Shown here: one piece after another, positions 46,940 to 56,031 of the stretch
How positions within the stretch are numbered: position 1 is the stretch's first letter
Layout: every line of letters starts with the position of its first letter
NCBI RefSeq assembly: GCF_000746085.1
Contig: NZ_JQKO01000008.1
Coordinates: 1 to 64,000 of the forward strand
Reading direction: 5' to 3'
Source of the DNA: Methylocapsa aurea
GTDB lineage: Bacteria; Pseudomonadota; Alphaproteobacteria; Rhizobiales; Beijerinckiaceae
Length of the DNA: 64,000 nt
Notes under the pieces: model-generated
What the model was told of the DNA's origin: nothing
What the model saw: only the letters and a program-made list of their open reading frames with translations
The model's database searches: none
Translations under genes and position numbers: made by a program

Positions 46940-47711
46940 TCTCGTCATCAGCTGCGATGGTGTGGGTAAGGCGTTCCAGCTTTACATGCGGCGAAACGAC
47001 CAGCTGAAACAGGCGATCTTCGGCCATTGGAAGCAATTCTACCGTCAGCATTGGGTGCTGCGCGATGTCAGCTTCAAGGTTCATCGCGGCGAAAAGGTCG
47101 GCATTATCGGCCGCAACGGCGCTGGCAAGACGACGCTTTTGCAGATCATCTGCGGCATTACCCGCCCGACTCAGGGGAATGTGAACGTCGTCGGCAGGGT
47201 GGCACCAATTCTCGCGCTCGGCGCCGGATTCGACCTTGAGCTGACGGGCCGGGAAAACGCCTTGATCGGGGGGGCGATTCTCGGCATGCGCCGCGCGGCG
47301 GTCGAGGCGCGGCTCGACGCGATCGCGGCCTTCGCCGAGATCGGCGATTTCTTTTATCAACCCTTGAAAATGTATTCGACCGGGATGGCGGCGCGGCTCG
47401 CCTTCGCCGTCTGCGCCCATGCCGACGCCGACATTCTAATCATCGATGAAGCGCTTTCGGTGGGCGACGCCGCCTTCGCCGCAAAATGCGACGCCTTCAT
47501 CAAGGAGTTCGCGACGCAAGGAACGATTCTCGTCGTCTCGCATGATCTCGAGCTTCTGGCGACGGTCTGCGATCGCGTCATCTGGATCGAGGACGGAGCG
47601 GTGCGCAAACTTGGGACCGCCGAACATGTCATCGCCGATTATCGCAAATCGGTCGAGGGTCGCGCGGCAGCCAAGGCGCTGCTGCTGAAGAGAGCGGCTG
47701 CGTCAAGCTGA
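46929..47711 (+). CDS. ABC polysaccharide exporter ATPase (Wzt-like)
   Basis: The 260-residue ATPase has Walker A GRNGAGKTTLLQ, the variant signature MYSTGMAARLAFA typical of Wzt/TagH-type exporters, Walker B ILIIDEALSVGD and the switch histidine in VVSHD. It lacks the extra C-terminal carbohydrate-binding domain found in some Wzt proteins, so the exported chain probably needs no end-cap recognition. ATG 46929 overlaps the permease end by 11 bases, hence tight coupling. The longer frame from 46809 only overlaps the permease. Confidence 0.93.
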   Translation: MSSDLVISCDGVGKAFQLYMRRNDQLKQAIFGHWKQFYRQHWVLRDVSFKVHRGEKVGIIGRNGAGKTTLLQIICGITRPTQGNVNVVGRVAPILALGAGFDLELTGRENALIGGAILGMRRAAVEARLDAIAAFAEIGDFFYQPLKMYSTGMAARLAFAVCAHADADILIIDEALSVGDAAFAAKCDAFIKEFATQGTILVVSHDLELLATVCDRVIWIEDGAVRKLGTAEHVIADYRKSVEGRAAAKALLLKRAAASS

Positions 47712-47745
47712 GCCGCCAAGAGCTTCACGCGTTTTGGCATAGCTT

Positions 47746-48882
47746 TCAGCGCGCCGGCTGCAAGCTCAATGGCCGTCGCGCCGGAAAATCCGCGTTCTGA
47801 CGTTGGATCAAGACAATCGCGGCGACGAATTCGGCGAGGATTGCGAGGCCGATCAACCAGACGAGGCGCGGATCCTGACGCACCAGCGTTTCGGCGCAAA
47901 CGAGGATCGCGACATGGACAGCCGGAATCGCGCCCACCATTGCGCTCGCCGCCGCGGCGCCGCGGCCGGTCGGAGTAGCCACGCTCAAGACCAGCCCGAT
48001 CGCCAACAGCGCATGGGTCAGGGCGAGCAGGGGAATGGCGAAACGCTTGGTCGCCTCGCTCATCCATTCGGCGTAGCCGCGGGGATCCCAAGCGGGGTTC
48101 GGCAAAGCGTGAAGAAATGCGCCGGAGGATAATTCAAAAAGGCCGCGCCAGCCGCGCTTGGGCAGGCCGCCGGCGCCCTGCATGTCGATCGGAATCACAT
48201 ATTCGTCGAAATTCGCCGTGCGCATGGTCGCCCCGCCTTCAGAGCGGGATTGAATCGAGCCTTTGCTCATGATCATCACGACGCCTTGCTCGTTGCGGCG
48301 GAATTCCGTTTCGGCGGCGGTGATGATTTGCTCCTCGTTCTTTTCGGTGGAGAATTGATGGATGAACATGCCTGACACGACATCGGCGGAGCGCCAGCGC
48401 TGGAAATACAAAGTGCGGGAGCCGTCGTCGAACGTATAGAACTGGCCCGGCTGCAACATGCGGTGATTGAGCGAATTTCGGATGACGTGGATCACGTCAT
48501 GCATCTTGCCGACATTGGCCGGCGCGAAAACCGACGAGATCCAATAGCCGGCGCCGACCGCGATCGCCGCGACGCAAATGTATGGAACGCAAATAGACCA
48601 TACCGAAAGCCGCACGGAATAGAGCACTGCGATCATGCCATCGGCCGACATGCGCGCGAATTCGAGCGCGACCGCAATGCCGACGGCCATCGGCAAAGCG
48701 ATATAGAGAACCGTCGGCATCGTGCCCAGAAGCGCTGGCGTGAGAAGGCCGCCCCGGATCGCGGCGGCTGGAAGATGCTGGAACAGCGTCGTCATGACGA
48801 CCGGAAGGCAAAGGCCCGTCTCGATCAGCAGGGCGGATAAAGCGATCCGCTTGGCAAGATAAAGGTAGAGGAGCCGAGGCAT
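47746..48882 (-). CDS. LptF/LptG family permease, single copy
   Basis: LptF and LptG are paired inner membrane subunits of the LPS export machine. This 378-residue protein has the family plan: an N-terminal helix group (YLYLAKRIALSALLIETGLC), a periplasmic beta-jellyroll (about 130-260), and three C-terminal helices (RFAIPLLALTHALLAIGL onward). Normally the two genes are adjacent; here there is only one, next to a Wzm/Wzt exporter and glycosyltransferases. It may be a paralogue for a different envelope glycan, while the canonical pair lies elsewhere. It is convergent with the exporter ATPase. Confidence 0.8.
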   Translation of the reverse strand: MPRLLYLYLAKRIALSALLIETGLCLPVVMTTLFQHLPAAAIRGGLLTPALLGTMPTVLYIALPMAVGIAVALEFARMSADGMIAVLYSVRLSVWSICVPYICVAAIAVGAGYWISSVFAPANVGKMHDVIHVIRNSLNHRMLQPGQFYTFDDGSRTLYFQRWRSADVVSGMFIHQFSTEKNEEQIITAAETEFRRNEQGVVMIMSKGSIQSRSEGGATMRTANFDEYVIPIDMQGAGGLPKRGWRGLFELSSGAFLHALPNPAWDPRGYAEWMSEATKRFAIPLLALTHALLAIGLVLSVATPTGRGAAAASAMVGAIPAVHVAILVCAETLVRQDPRLVWLIGLAILAEFVAAIVLIQRQNADFPARRPLSLQPAR

Positions 48883-48942
48883 TGCAATCCTTGCATGAGG
48901 CGGCGGGCCAAGGCCGCCGCCGCGCGGGTCATGGGCTCGAGA

Positions 48943-49872
48943 TCATATTTTCATGCGCGCCGAAGCCTGGCGCGCATAATCATGCCAGGCTTTGTCGAAA
49001 ACGCGGCGGCTGGGCAGCGAAACCGCGCCGGCCCAATGGGCGAAGAAAATCCGATTGCCGGCCCAATCGAGTGGTCCGCCATCCGCGTCGAAGCGGACAT
49101 TTGTCGCCTTGTAGAAACTTTCGTCGGAGGCTCCGGCCACGCATTCGGTAAGGGAGGCGATCTGCAAGCCGCGCCGATGCGTCACGAAATTGGTGAGCGG
49201 CTGAGCGAACAGCATGCCATGCTTGCGCACGGCGTGGAAGATTTTCTCATCCTCCTCGATCACGTCGTAGAAATGCTGCAGCGACAGGATCTTATTGGAG
49301 GTGAGGAAGAAACCATCGTTGAACAGCCTGACGTCGCGCAGGAAATCATATTTGTCGCGCTTTTTGTTGTAGACATATTCGTCGCTGGTCGACGCCATGA
49401 TGAAATCGACCTTGCCGGGCTCAAGCTTGCCGAAGACTTCCCTCATGTCGCGAAACAGAATCGTATCGACATCGACATAAAGGACTTCGTCGAGTGGCAG
49501 GGCGAGGGAGAGGAATTTGCGCAGGCGGCGGCGATGCCCGGGAAACAAGGGATAGAGCCGGCTCGCCAGGGCGTCCAGTTCGCGCGAGTCTTCGGTGGCG
49601 AGGTGAACGCCATAGACGTCCGCCGCGCGCCGCGTCAGATCGAGATTGTCGTCGTAGGGGATGAGATAGAGCGGCGTCGCCGCATTCGTGGCGCGGTAGC
49701 TTTCCAAGAAAGGCAGCAGCCAATCGGATATTCGGTCATTCGCGACGATGGCGATGCCATAAGTCCTGGCCGCCGGAGCGGGATTTGGCGAAGAGTTGGG
49801 CGAGGAGCTTGGCAGGGGATTTGGCAAGAGATGATCCGGCGAGAGTTGATCGGGCATGGAAGTTTGGGGCAT
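48943..49872 (-). CDS. Glycosyltransferase of GT-A type (DxD motif)
   Basis: The 309-residue product has a Rossmann-like start (YGIAIVANDRISDWLLPFL), then FLSLALPLDEVLYVDVDTIL with the metal-binding DVD. Later segments are KVDFIMASTSDEY, FNDGFFLTSNKI and a C-terminal NRIFFAHWAG. This resembles GT8 or other nucleotide-sugar-dependent GT-A enzymes. The N-terminal 35 residues are a Pro/Ser/Asn-rich low-complexity tail. ATG 49872 and ATG 49857 are both possible starts; upstream reading crosses a 22-base tandem duplication and is doubtful. It shares its strand with the LptF/G gene and is divergent from a GT4 gene. Confidence 0.78.
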   Translation of the reverse strand: MPQTSMPDQLSPDHLLPNPLPSSSPNSSPNPAPAARTYGIAIVANDRISDWLLPFLESYRATNAATPLYLIPYDDNLDLTRRAADVYGVHLATEDSRELDALASRLYPLFPGHRRRLRKFLSLALPLDEVLYVDVDTILFRDMREVFGKLEPGKVDFIMASTSDEYVYNKKRDKYDFLRDVRLFNDGFFLTSNKILSLQHFYDVIEEDEKIFHAVRKHGMLFAQPLTNFVTHRRGLQIASLTECVAGASDESFYKATNVRFDADGGPLDWAGNRIFFAHWAGAVSLPSRRVFDKAWHDYARQASARMKI

Positions 49873-49905
49873 TGGCTGGGCGGGAGGATCGAATTTGGCG
49901 ACGAA

Positions 49906-49949
49906 TCTGGCGTCAACGGGGATCGGCTCTGGCGTCAACGGGGATCGGC
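49906..49949. repeat. Perfect 22-base tandem duplication
   Basis: TCTGGCGTCAACGGGGATCG plus GC occurs twice in a row (49906-49927 and 49928-49949). It lies just upstream of the chosen start of the GT-A gene. Because 22 is not a multiple of three, the copies are read in different frames, which argues against a longer N-terminus. Confidence 0.9.
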
Positions 49950-50173
49950 GCCGGGCAGGGCTCTTCAGACGCGGCTGGAGCCAAGCCGGGGCTTGGCGGG
50001 TCGAAGAAGCCGGTTGAATCTTGCGTCGGCAATGCGATGGCCGGTTCCTGGTTCGCCGCGATTTCTGGCATCGCCGCAATAGGGTTGGTTGAAATCTTGC
50101 CCGATCTTAGGCTGGCGGGGACGGCGGTCCTCGCAAGATTGCGGAAGCCTTGCGTTCGCCTTGATGTACATTG

Positions 50174-51460
50174 ATGGAAAACATGGATCAAGACCAAGGA
50201 GAAGGCGCGCCGCCGCCAGCGAACCCGGAAGGGCCGCTAAGCGGCAAGACCGTCTTGCTTGTGCATCCCGCATGGCATTCCTGCGGCAGCCATCAGGTCT
50301 TCGTCTCTCAGGCGCAGGCCTATCGCGGCCTTGGGGCCAAGGTCTTGAGCCTGGCGGTGGCCGACGCTCCGGGCGCGACCGAGGGCTCTCGCGTCCACAA
50401 GGCCTATGTCGGCGCGACGGCCGATCTTGCAGCCGACGCGCGCTATTACGCCGGCATGCCTTTGCTCTCGGTCTTGAAGCCGGATTTTCTCCGGGCGGCG
50501 AAGCTCTGGCTGCATGGAAATTTCGCGAAGATTCTGGTCGAGACCACAAAGCTCGCCGCGATCCCGCAAGCGCTCGCCGCGACGCGCCGCATCGATCTCA
50601 TCCATTGCAATCACTTTTTTTGCATGCCTGCAGCGACGCGCCTTCGCGCGCCTCACGCCTGTCCGGTCCTGCTCGACACCCATGATTTGCAGGCGCGTCA
50701 ATATGCCTTGCGCAATGAGGCCGGCTGGACCTTGGCCCCGGCGGCGGGTTTTGAGGAGATGCTGGAGATCGAACTTGCCGCCATGCGCGAGGCCGATGTT
50801 CTCGTCCATTTGAACGACGAAGAAGCGGCGGCCTTCCGCAAGCTGCTGCCTTTGCAGCGCCACGCCCTGCTTTATCCCGCCGTCTCCCCGGCGCCGGGCG
50901 GGCAGGGGGGGCAGGATCTCATCATGGTCGCCAGCGCCAATCGCGCCAATGTCCTTGGCGTCATCTGGTTCCTGAGCGAGGTTTTGCCTCTGGCGCCTGG
51001 GGTTCCGGTCAAGATCTTCGGCAATATCGATCAGGCGGTTCGCGCCCACGCGCCGGCCCTCTTTAGAAAGCATTCCGCGCTGTTTTACGGCCGGGTGGCG
51101 GATCTTGGCGCCGTTTACCGCAAGGCCGCGGCGATTCTTTTGCCGACCACGCAGGGACATGGCGTTTCGATCAAGACCATCGAGGCGATGTCGAGCGGCG
51201 CTCCTCTCATTGCAACAATGCATGCGTTCCGCGGCCTTGGCCTCGATCCAGCTGGGCTCGCAAATGTCATAGTCGCGCCGGACGCCGAGAGCTTCGCGGC
51301 GGCGCTGCGACGCGCCAACGCCGCAGCATCTGGGCGCGGGGCGGGGGGCGATCGGCCGCGCGCCGACACAAGCGCCGCTTATGAAAGGCTGTTTTCCTTC
51401 GAGGCCTATCGCGGGGCGCTGCGCGCGCTTGTCGAACCGCTTTTCACGTCGGCTCGTTGA
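50174..51460 (+). CDS. Glycosyltransferase, GT4-like
   Basis: The 428-residue GT-B protein has KTVLLVHPAWHSCGSHQVF at the start of the first domain and IHCNHFFCMPAATRL in the middle. The donor domain has ASANRANVLGVIWFLSEVLP and PTTQGHGVSIKTIEAMSSGAPLIAT, with a GVSIKTIEAMS helix in place of the usual ExxxxxxxE motif. No signal peptide or membrane helix is visible. ATG 50174 is chosen over TTG 50171. It is divergent from the GT-A gene and ends 85 bases before ahcY. It probably takes part in the surface-glycan group; sugar and acceptor are unknown. Confidence 0.82.
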   Translation: MENMDQDQGEGAPPPANPEGPLSGKTVLLVHPAWHSCGSHQVFVSQAQAYRGLGAKVLSLAVADAPGATEGSRVHKAYVGATADLAADARYYAGMPLLSVLKPDFLRAAKLWLHGNFAKILVETTKLAAIPQALAATRRIDLIHCNHFFCMPAATRLRAPHACPVLLDTHDLQARQYALRNEAGWTLAPAAGFEEMLEIELAAMREADVLVHLNDEEAAAFRKLLPLQRHALLYPAVSPAPGGQGGQDLIMVASANRANVLGVIWFLSEVLPLAPGVPVKIFGNIDQAVRAHAPALFRKHSALFYGRVADLGAVYRKAAAILLPTTQGHGVSIKTIEAMSSGAPLIATMHAFRGLGLDPAGLANVIVAPDAESFAAALRRANAAASGRGAGGDRPRADTSAAYERLFSFEAYRGALRALVEPLFTSAR

Positions 51461-51461
51461 T

Positions 51462-51485
51462 ATAAAGACTTGTGCATATCTTTAT
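51462..51485 (+). promoter_or_regulatory. Inverted repeat upstream of ahcY, candidate operator
   Basis: ATAAAGA (51462-51468) and TCTTTAT (51479-51485) form a perfect 7-bp inverted repeat with a 10-base AT-rich spacer, about 60 bases before the ahcY start. ArsR-type SahR repressors, predicted to control SAH recycling in many Proteobacteria, bind AT-rich palindromes before ahcY. Assigning this site to such a regulator is an inference. Confidence 0.45.
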
Positions 51486-51545
51486 TGCGCCATTCCCGCT
51501 GGCCTGATATGAACCCGGCGTCCCATTTTCGGAGCCTCGACCGTC

Positions 51546-52952
51546 ATGACCCATTCGTTCAATGATTACGCCATCACCGACATCGGGCTCGCCGCCTGGG
51601 GCCGCAAGGAACTCGCGATCGCCGAAACCGAAATGCCTGGCTTGATGGCGACGCGGGCCGAATTTGGGCCAAGCCAGCCGCTCAAGGGCGCGCGGATCGC
51701 CGGATCGCTGCATATGACGATCCAGACCGCCGTGCTGATCGAGACGCTGAAGGCGCTCGGCGCCGATATCCGCTGGGCCTCTTGCAATATCTATTCGACC
51801 CAGGATCACGCCGCCGCGGCGATCGCCGCCGCCGGCATCCCGGTCTTTGCGCGCAAGGGCGAGAGCCTCTACGACTATTGGGAATACACCCACAAGATCT
51901 TCGAATGGGGCGATGGCGGCGCGCCCAATCTCATCCTAGACGATGGCGGCGACGCGACCATGCTGGTCCATCTCGGCATGCGCGCCGAGGCGGGCGACAC
52001 CGCGTTTCTCGAGACGCCCGGCAATGAGGAGGAAGAGGTTTTCTTCGCCGCGATCAAGAAGCGGCTCGTCTCGCATCCCGGCGTCTACACGAAATATGGC
52101 CAGGCGATCAAAGGCGTCAGCGAGGAGACCACCACCGGCGTCCACCGCCTCTATCTGATGGAGCGCGACGGCAAGCTGCTTTGGCCGGCGATCAACGTCA
52201 ATGATTCGGTCACCAAGTCGAAGTTCGACAATCTTTACGGCTGCCGCGAGTCGCTCGTCGACGGCATTCGCCGCGGCACCGATGTGATGATGGCCGGCAA
52301 GGTCGCGATGGTCGCGGGCTTTGGCGATGTCGGCAAGGGCTCAGCGGCCTCGCTGCGCAATGCGGGCGCCCGCGTCCTGGTCTCGGAAATCGATCCGATC
52401 TGCGCCTTGCAGGCGGCGATGGAAGGCTATGAAGTCACGACCATGGAAGACGCGGCGCCCCGCGCCGACATTTTCGTGACCTGCACCGGTAATGTCGACG
52501 TCATCACCACAGAGCATATGCGCGCGATGAAGGATCGCGCCATTGTCTGCAACATCGGCCATTTCGATTCGGAAATTCAGGTCGCCGGCCTGCGCAATTT
52601 CAAGTGGCACAATGTGAAGCCGCAGGTCGACGAGATCGAATTTCCCGATGGCAAGCGGATCATTCTTTTGTCCGAGGGGCGGCTCGTCAATCTCGGCAAC
52701 GCGACGGGACATCCGTCCTTCGTGATGTCGGCCTCGTTCACCAATCAGACCCTCGCGCAAATCGAGCTTTGGACCAAGCAAGGCCACTACGAGCGCAAGG
52801 TCTATACCCTGCCCAAGCACCTCGACGAAAAGGTCGCGCTTCTTCATCTCGCCAAGATCGGGGTGAAGCTGACCCAGCTTTCCCCGGCGCAGGCAGTTTA
52901 TCTCGGCCTGCCCGCGAGCGGGCCATTCAAGCCGGATCACTATCGGTATTGA
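51546..52952 (+). CDS. ahcY: Adenosylhomocysteinase (S-adenosylhomocysteine hydrolase)
   Basis: AhcY splits S-adenosylhomocysteine into homocysteine and adenosine with tightly bound NAD, keeping methylation reactions running. The 468-residue protein has [22 protein letters not shown], the active-site [12 protein letters not shown] and [12 protein letters not shown]. It also has [11 protein letters not shown], the NAD motif [19 protein letters not shown] and a C-terminus ending PDHYRY that reaches the neighbouring subunit. Length includes the roughly 40-residue insert typical of proteobacterial forms. A TTCG terminator follows. Confidence 0.97.
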   Translation: MTHSFNDYAITDIGLAAWGRKELAIAETEMPGLMATRAEFGPSQPLKGARIAGSLHMTIQTAVLIETLKALGADIRWASCNIYSTQDHAAAAIAAAGIPVFARKGESLYDYWEYTHKIFEWGDGGAPNLILDDGGDATMLVHLGMRAEAGDTAFLETPGNEEEEVFFAAIKKRLVSHPGVYTKYGQAIKGVSEETTTGVHRLYLMERDGKLLWPAINVNDSVTKSKFDNLYGCRESLVDGIRRGTDVMMAGKVAMVAGFGDVGKGSAASLRNAGARVLVSEIDPICALQAAMEGYEVTTMEDAAPRADIFVTCTGNVDVITTEHMRAMKDRAIVCNIGHFDSEIQVAGLRNFKWHNVKPQVDEIEFPDGKRIILLSEGRLVNLGNATGHPSFVMSASFTNQTLAQIELWTKQGHYERKVYTLPKHLDEKVALLHLAKIGVKLTQLSPAQAVYLGLPASGPFKPDHYRY

Positions 52953-52997
52953 TTTTTCTGCGCTGGCTGATGAGCAGCGGGGAATGAGTGCGAACAA

Positions 52998-53026
52998 GGG
53001 CCGCCTTCGGGCGGCCCTTCCTATTT
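52998..53026 (+). terminator. Rho-independent terminator after ahcY
   Basis: GGGCCGCC (52998-53005) and GGCGGCCC (53010-53017) form an 8-bp perfect stem with a TTCG tetraloop, followed by TTCCTATTT. It lies 46 bases after the ahcY stop. Confidence 0.85.
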
Positions 53027-53458
53027 GACGCCAAGGGCATAGCCCAACTGAAACCTACGCTATGATTTTCCAGAAAATTAGCGCCGAGCAAGATCGCAAC
53101 GGGCCGACTCAGCCCATTTGGGTGACTAGAGCATGATGCCGAAAAGTGGAAACCGGTTTTCGGACGACATCATGCTCTAACTTTTTGATGAGAGGCGGAT
53201 TTAAGACTTTGGACGAGATCGCGTCGCGATTCCGTCCAAAGTCATCCGGCTCTAGGCCAATAGGCGAGTGGCGCGGTGGTCTCAACGCACAAGGGAAGGA
53301 AGTATTCCGCTCAGGCTTGATAGATGCATTGTATGTGCGAAATTCAAAACTCATGCGCGTGGCGAACGCCTCTCAAGAGCAAGGGTTCTTGAGAATGGCG
53401 CGAGAGGCGCCGCCTGATTTGAAGGCAGGTGCCGGTGCGCGTTGAGAGGGAGTGGACA
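53018..53458. other. Gap between ahcY terminator and the 53.5 kb gene
   Basis: Apart from the repeat at 53127-53256, I see no gene. A promoter for the next gene should lie at about 53260-53440. GAGGGAG at 53445-53451 is its ribosome binding site. Confidence 0.5.
53127..53256. repeat. 130-base two-hairpin interspersed repeat
   Basis: Starts TAGAGCATGATGCCGAAAAG and ends CATCCGGCTCTAGG. It differs from 27490-27618 at only a few positions over its length. It contains stems GAGCATGATG/CATCATGCTC and GACTTTGGACG/CGTCCAAAGTC, so the two copies are members of one family rather than chance. Confidence 0.9.
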
Positions 53459-54100
53459 ATGAGCACGTACGGAAACGCGGCGTCCATCTTCCAACTGGCT
53501 TTTGGATTGAACGCGGCTCTGCCGACCGTATATTTTGCATATCGACGAGCGCATGATTCCTTGGCTAGGCACTTGGCGGAGGAAATGAGCAGGATCGATC
53601 CATCTCTTGAGTTTGGCGAACGTGAGTTGATCGTCGTGCGGCATTACGTGCGATACGGATTCCCCGCAATGCGCAACACCCGTCCGTTAGGTCTTATTAT
53701 CGCCGGACTATTTGGCGTCGCGGTATCACTATCTCTTATCGGATTGGTTCTGTCCGCCGTCGATCCAACCGCGCCGCTGGATAATTGGACGGTAGTCTTG
53801 TTCTCGGTGTTCGCGTTGGTCTTTTGCCCAGTCGCTGGAATACTATACAATTTGCTGATGTCATACAGCGAGAAACAAATATTGATACGACTAGATAAAT
53901 CTTCTATTTTAGGCTTTATTGATCCGATAAAAAAGTCGCTGACCATGGAGGAGTTGCGCAGAGAAATGAAAAATATGAGACGGGAGATACAAGATTATGC
54001 GTTTAGAATGCAGCAAGATGAATTCAGCATGGCGTGGCGGGATTTCAAAATAGATTTGCGCAAACGATTCGAGAACGTACGCAGGGTGTTCAGACGATAA
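53459..54100 (+). CDS. Two-helix membrane protein of unknown function
   Basis: I do not recognise this 213-residue protein. Two hydrophobic helices lie near 71-95 (LGLIIAGLFGVAVSLSLIGLV) and 104-130 (WTVVLFSVFALVFCPVAGIL). A cytoplasmic-looking tail of about 80 charged residues follows, rich in Arg, Met and Glu, likely helical or coiled coil. GAGGGAG precedes ATG 53459. Its second half is clearly more AT-rich than neighbouring genes (ATAAAAAAGTCGC-type stretches), and it sits beside a 130-base repeat, so recent acquisition is plausible. Confidence 0.65.
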   Translation: MSTYGNAASIFQLAFGLNAALPTVYFAYRRAHDSLARHLAEEMSRIDPSLEFGERELIVVRHYVRYGFPAMRNTRPLGLIIAGLFGVAVSLSLIGLVLSAVDPTAPLDNWTVVLFSVFALVFCPVAGILYNLLMSYSEKQILIRLDKSSILGFIDPIKKSLTMEELRREMKNMRREIQDYAFRMQQDEFSMAWRDFKIDLRKRFENVRRVFRR

Positions 54101-54304
54101 TTTGTACAACGCCATCATAATATCGAAATGGTTCAGCTGTCGATCGCCCGTAGCGCCGCCGAACAGCCACGACCCACCCGAAGCGGCCTATCCCGTGCGG
54201 GGAAAAAGAATGTTGCACGAAAGTCAGCTGCTTGATTTTTAAGGGCTTTTTTGGTGCATAATTCTGCTGCGAAGCGCAGCTGCGCATAGGGCTTCTCCGC
54301 GCCC

Positions 54305-54718
54305 CTACACCCCGCCTTCCTCGCAAACGATCTTCCATTCCTCGTCCGTGACCGGCTGCACCGAAAGCCTGGAGTTCTTGACCAGCATCATGTCCTTCAG
54401 CCGAGGGTCGGCCTTGATCGCCTCCAGCGTCACCGGCCGCTTCAACGGCTTGACCGCGCGGACATCGACCATGCCGAATTTGCCGCTGGGGTCGCTCGGA
54501 TCGGGATAAAAGAGCTTGATGACCTCGACGATGCCGACGATCTCCTTGCCTTCATTCGAGTGATAGAAAAAGACCTGATCGCCAAGCTGCATCGCCATCA
54601 AATATTGCTTGGCGGTATGATTGCGCACGCCGTTCCAGAACGTGCCTTTCTCGCCCGCCTCGACCTGGTCCCGCCAGGACCATTTGTTCGGTTCGCTCTT
54701 GATCAGCCAATGCGCCAT
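54305..54718 (-). CDS. EVE domain protein
   Basis: The 137-residue product is a complete EVE/PUA-like domain: AHWLIKSEPNKWSWRDQVEAG at the start, GTFWNGVRNHTAKQYL, GDQVFFYHSNEGKEIVGIVEV, and a C-terminal SVQPVTDEEWKIV. EVE domains bind modified bases in DNA or RNA; in proteobacteria the stand-alone form is of uncertain role. It is 71 bases from gpsA on the same strand. Confidence 0.9.
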   Translation of the reverse strand: MAHWLIKSEPNKWSWRDQVEAGEKGTFWNGVRNHTAKQYLMAMQLGDQVFFYHSNEGKEIVGIVEVIKLFYPDPSDPSGKFGMVDVRAVKPLKRPVTLEAIKADPRLKDMMLVKNSRLSVQPVTDEEWKIVCEEGGV

Positions 54719-54789
54719 CGGTGTCCGTCTCCATTCCCGGCGGAGGCTAGACCATTTTCACCGCCTCCGGAAAGAGCGCCGCGGGTTGC

Positions 54790-55809
54790 TTAGTCAAGTA
54801 TCGTGAGTTCGGCTTTCGAGGGGCGGGCGAGCAAGGTCGCGATGGCCTCGTCAATGCCGATCCGCTCCGCCAGCACGGCGTCGACGGCGGCCGCGATCGG
54901 CATTTCCACGCCTTTGGCGCTGGCGAGATCGACAAGCACGCCACAGGTATGCGCGCCTTCGACAAGGCCGCCGCGTTGCGCGGTTTCGGCAATGGAGCGC
55001 CCGCGCCCAAGGGCGACGCCAAAGGCGTAATTGCGCGATATTGGCGAGGTGCAGGTGAGCACCAGATCGCCCAGTCCGGAAAGGCCCATGAGCGTGCCGG
55101 GCTCCGCGCCGAATGCGTGGCCGAAACGGATGAGTTCGGCGAAGCCGCGCGCGACGAGGGCGGCGCCGGCGCTGGCGCCAAGGCCGCGTCCGGCGGCGAT
55201 CCCATTGGCGATGGCGAGAACGTTTTTGGCCGCGCCGCCGATCTCGACGCCCCTTATGTCGGTGGAGGAGTAGAGGCGAAACCAGGGCGCCGCGAGCATG
55301 GCCGCGAGCCTGGCGGCGAGATCGCCATCTTGCGCGGCGAGGGTGACCGCGGTCGGCAGGCCCTGCGCGACATCCATGGCGAAGCTCGGCCCCGACAGGA
55401 CCGCAGGCGGATTGTCCGGCAGGACCTGCGCGACGACGTCGCTCATGAACAGGCCGGTCGCGTGCTCGATGCCCTTGGCGCAGACGATGATCGGCGCGCC
55501 GGCGGGCAGATGCGGCGCGAAGGCTTCCAGCGCGCCGCGCAGCGCCTGCGCCGGGACAACGGCGAGGACCGCGTCCGCGCCCGACGCCTGCGCGAGATCG
55601 ACGGTTGGATGCACATTCGAGAGCAAAGGGACGCCGGGCAGACGGCGCGCGTTGACGCCGGTCGCCGCCATCTCGGCGACATGGGCGGCGTCGCGCGCCC
55701 ATAGCGCAACCTCGACGCCCGCTCCCGGACGGGCGGCGAGATTGGCGAGAGCGGTCCCCCAAGCGCCAGCCCCCAGAACCGCGATCCGGCGATTGCGCTC
55801 CATGGCCAT
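54790..55809 (-). CDS. gpsA: Glycerol-3-phosphate dehydrogenase [NAD(P)+]
   Basis: GpsA makes sn-glycerol-3-phosphate from dihydroxyacetone phosphate for phospholipid synthesis, the opposite direction to GlpD. The 339-residue protein has the Rossmann motif [13 protein letters not shown]. It also has the substrate site segments [55 protein letters not shown] with the catalytic lysine, and [17 protein letters not shown] 55809 has GGGGAAGGAA upstream, so the longer frame to 55950 is not used. Confidence 0.95.
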   Translation of the reverse strand: MAMERNRRIAVLGAGAWGTALANLAARPGAGVEVALWARDAAHVAEMAATGVNARRLPGVPLLSNVHPTVDLAQASGADAVLAVVPAQALRGALEAFAPHLPAGAPIIVCAKGIEHATGLFMSDVVAQVLPDNPPAVLSGPSFAMDVAQGLPTAVTLAAQDGDLAARLAAMLAAPWFRLYSSTDIRGVEIGGAAKNVLAIANGIAAGRGLGASAGAALVARGFAELIRFGHAFGAEPGTLMGLSGLGDLVLTCTSPISRNYAFGVALGRGRSIAETAQRGGLVEGAHTCGVLVDLASAKGVEMPIAAAVDAVLAERIGIDEAIATLLARPSKAELTILD

Positions 55810-56031
55810 GAATTCCTTCCCCGCTTTTTCGCCTTCCTCGCGGGCGCGCGCCTTATGCCTTGCGACAGGAGGGAAAGCTTGCTCTACCTTAACGGTATTT
55901 TTTTGTCTTTCGCGCCTATTGTGCGGGGTCGGCGATGCGTGCCGGCTCAACCTAATGGCAATTTATCCATACCCTTGAATTGGCGATTTCGCGACGAGGT
56001 TTTCGTACGCGTAGAGGATGGAGGCAATCGA

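Noticed and set aside
48895-50082. 395-codon plus-strand frame over the GT-A gene
   Set aside because: The minus strand has the glycosyltransferase DxD motif and matching domains; the plus-strand product has none.
51461-51545. SAH or SAM riboswitch before ahcY
   Set aside because: The gap is short and I see no riboswitch-like set of stems, only one 7-bp inverted repeat that better fits a protein operator.
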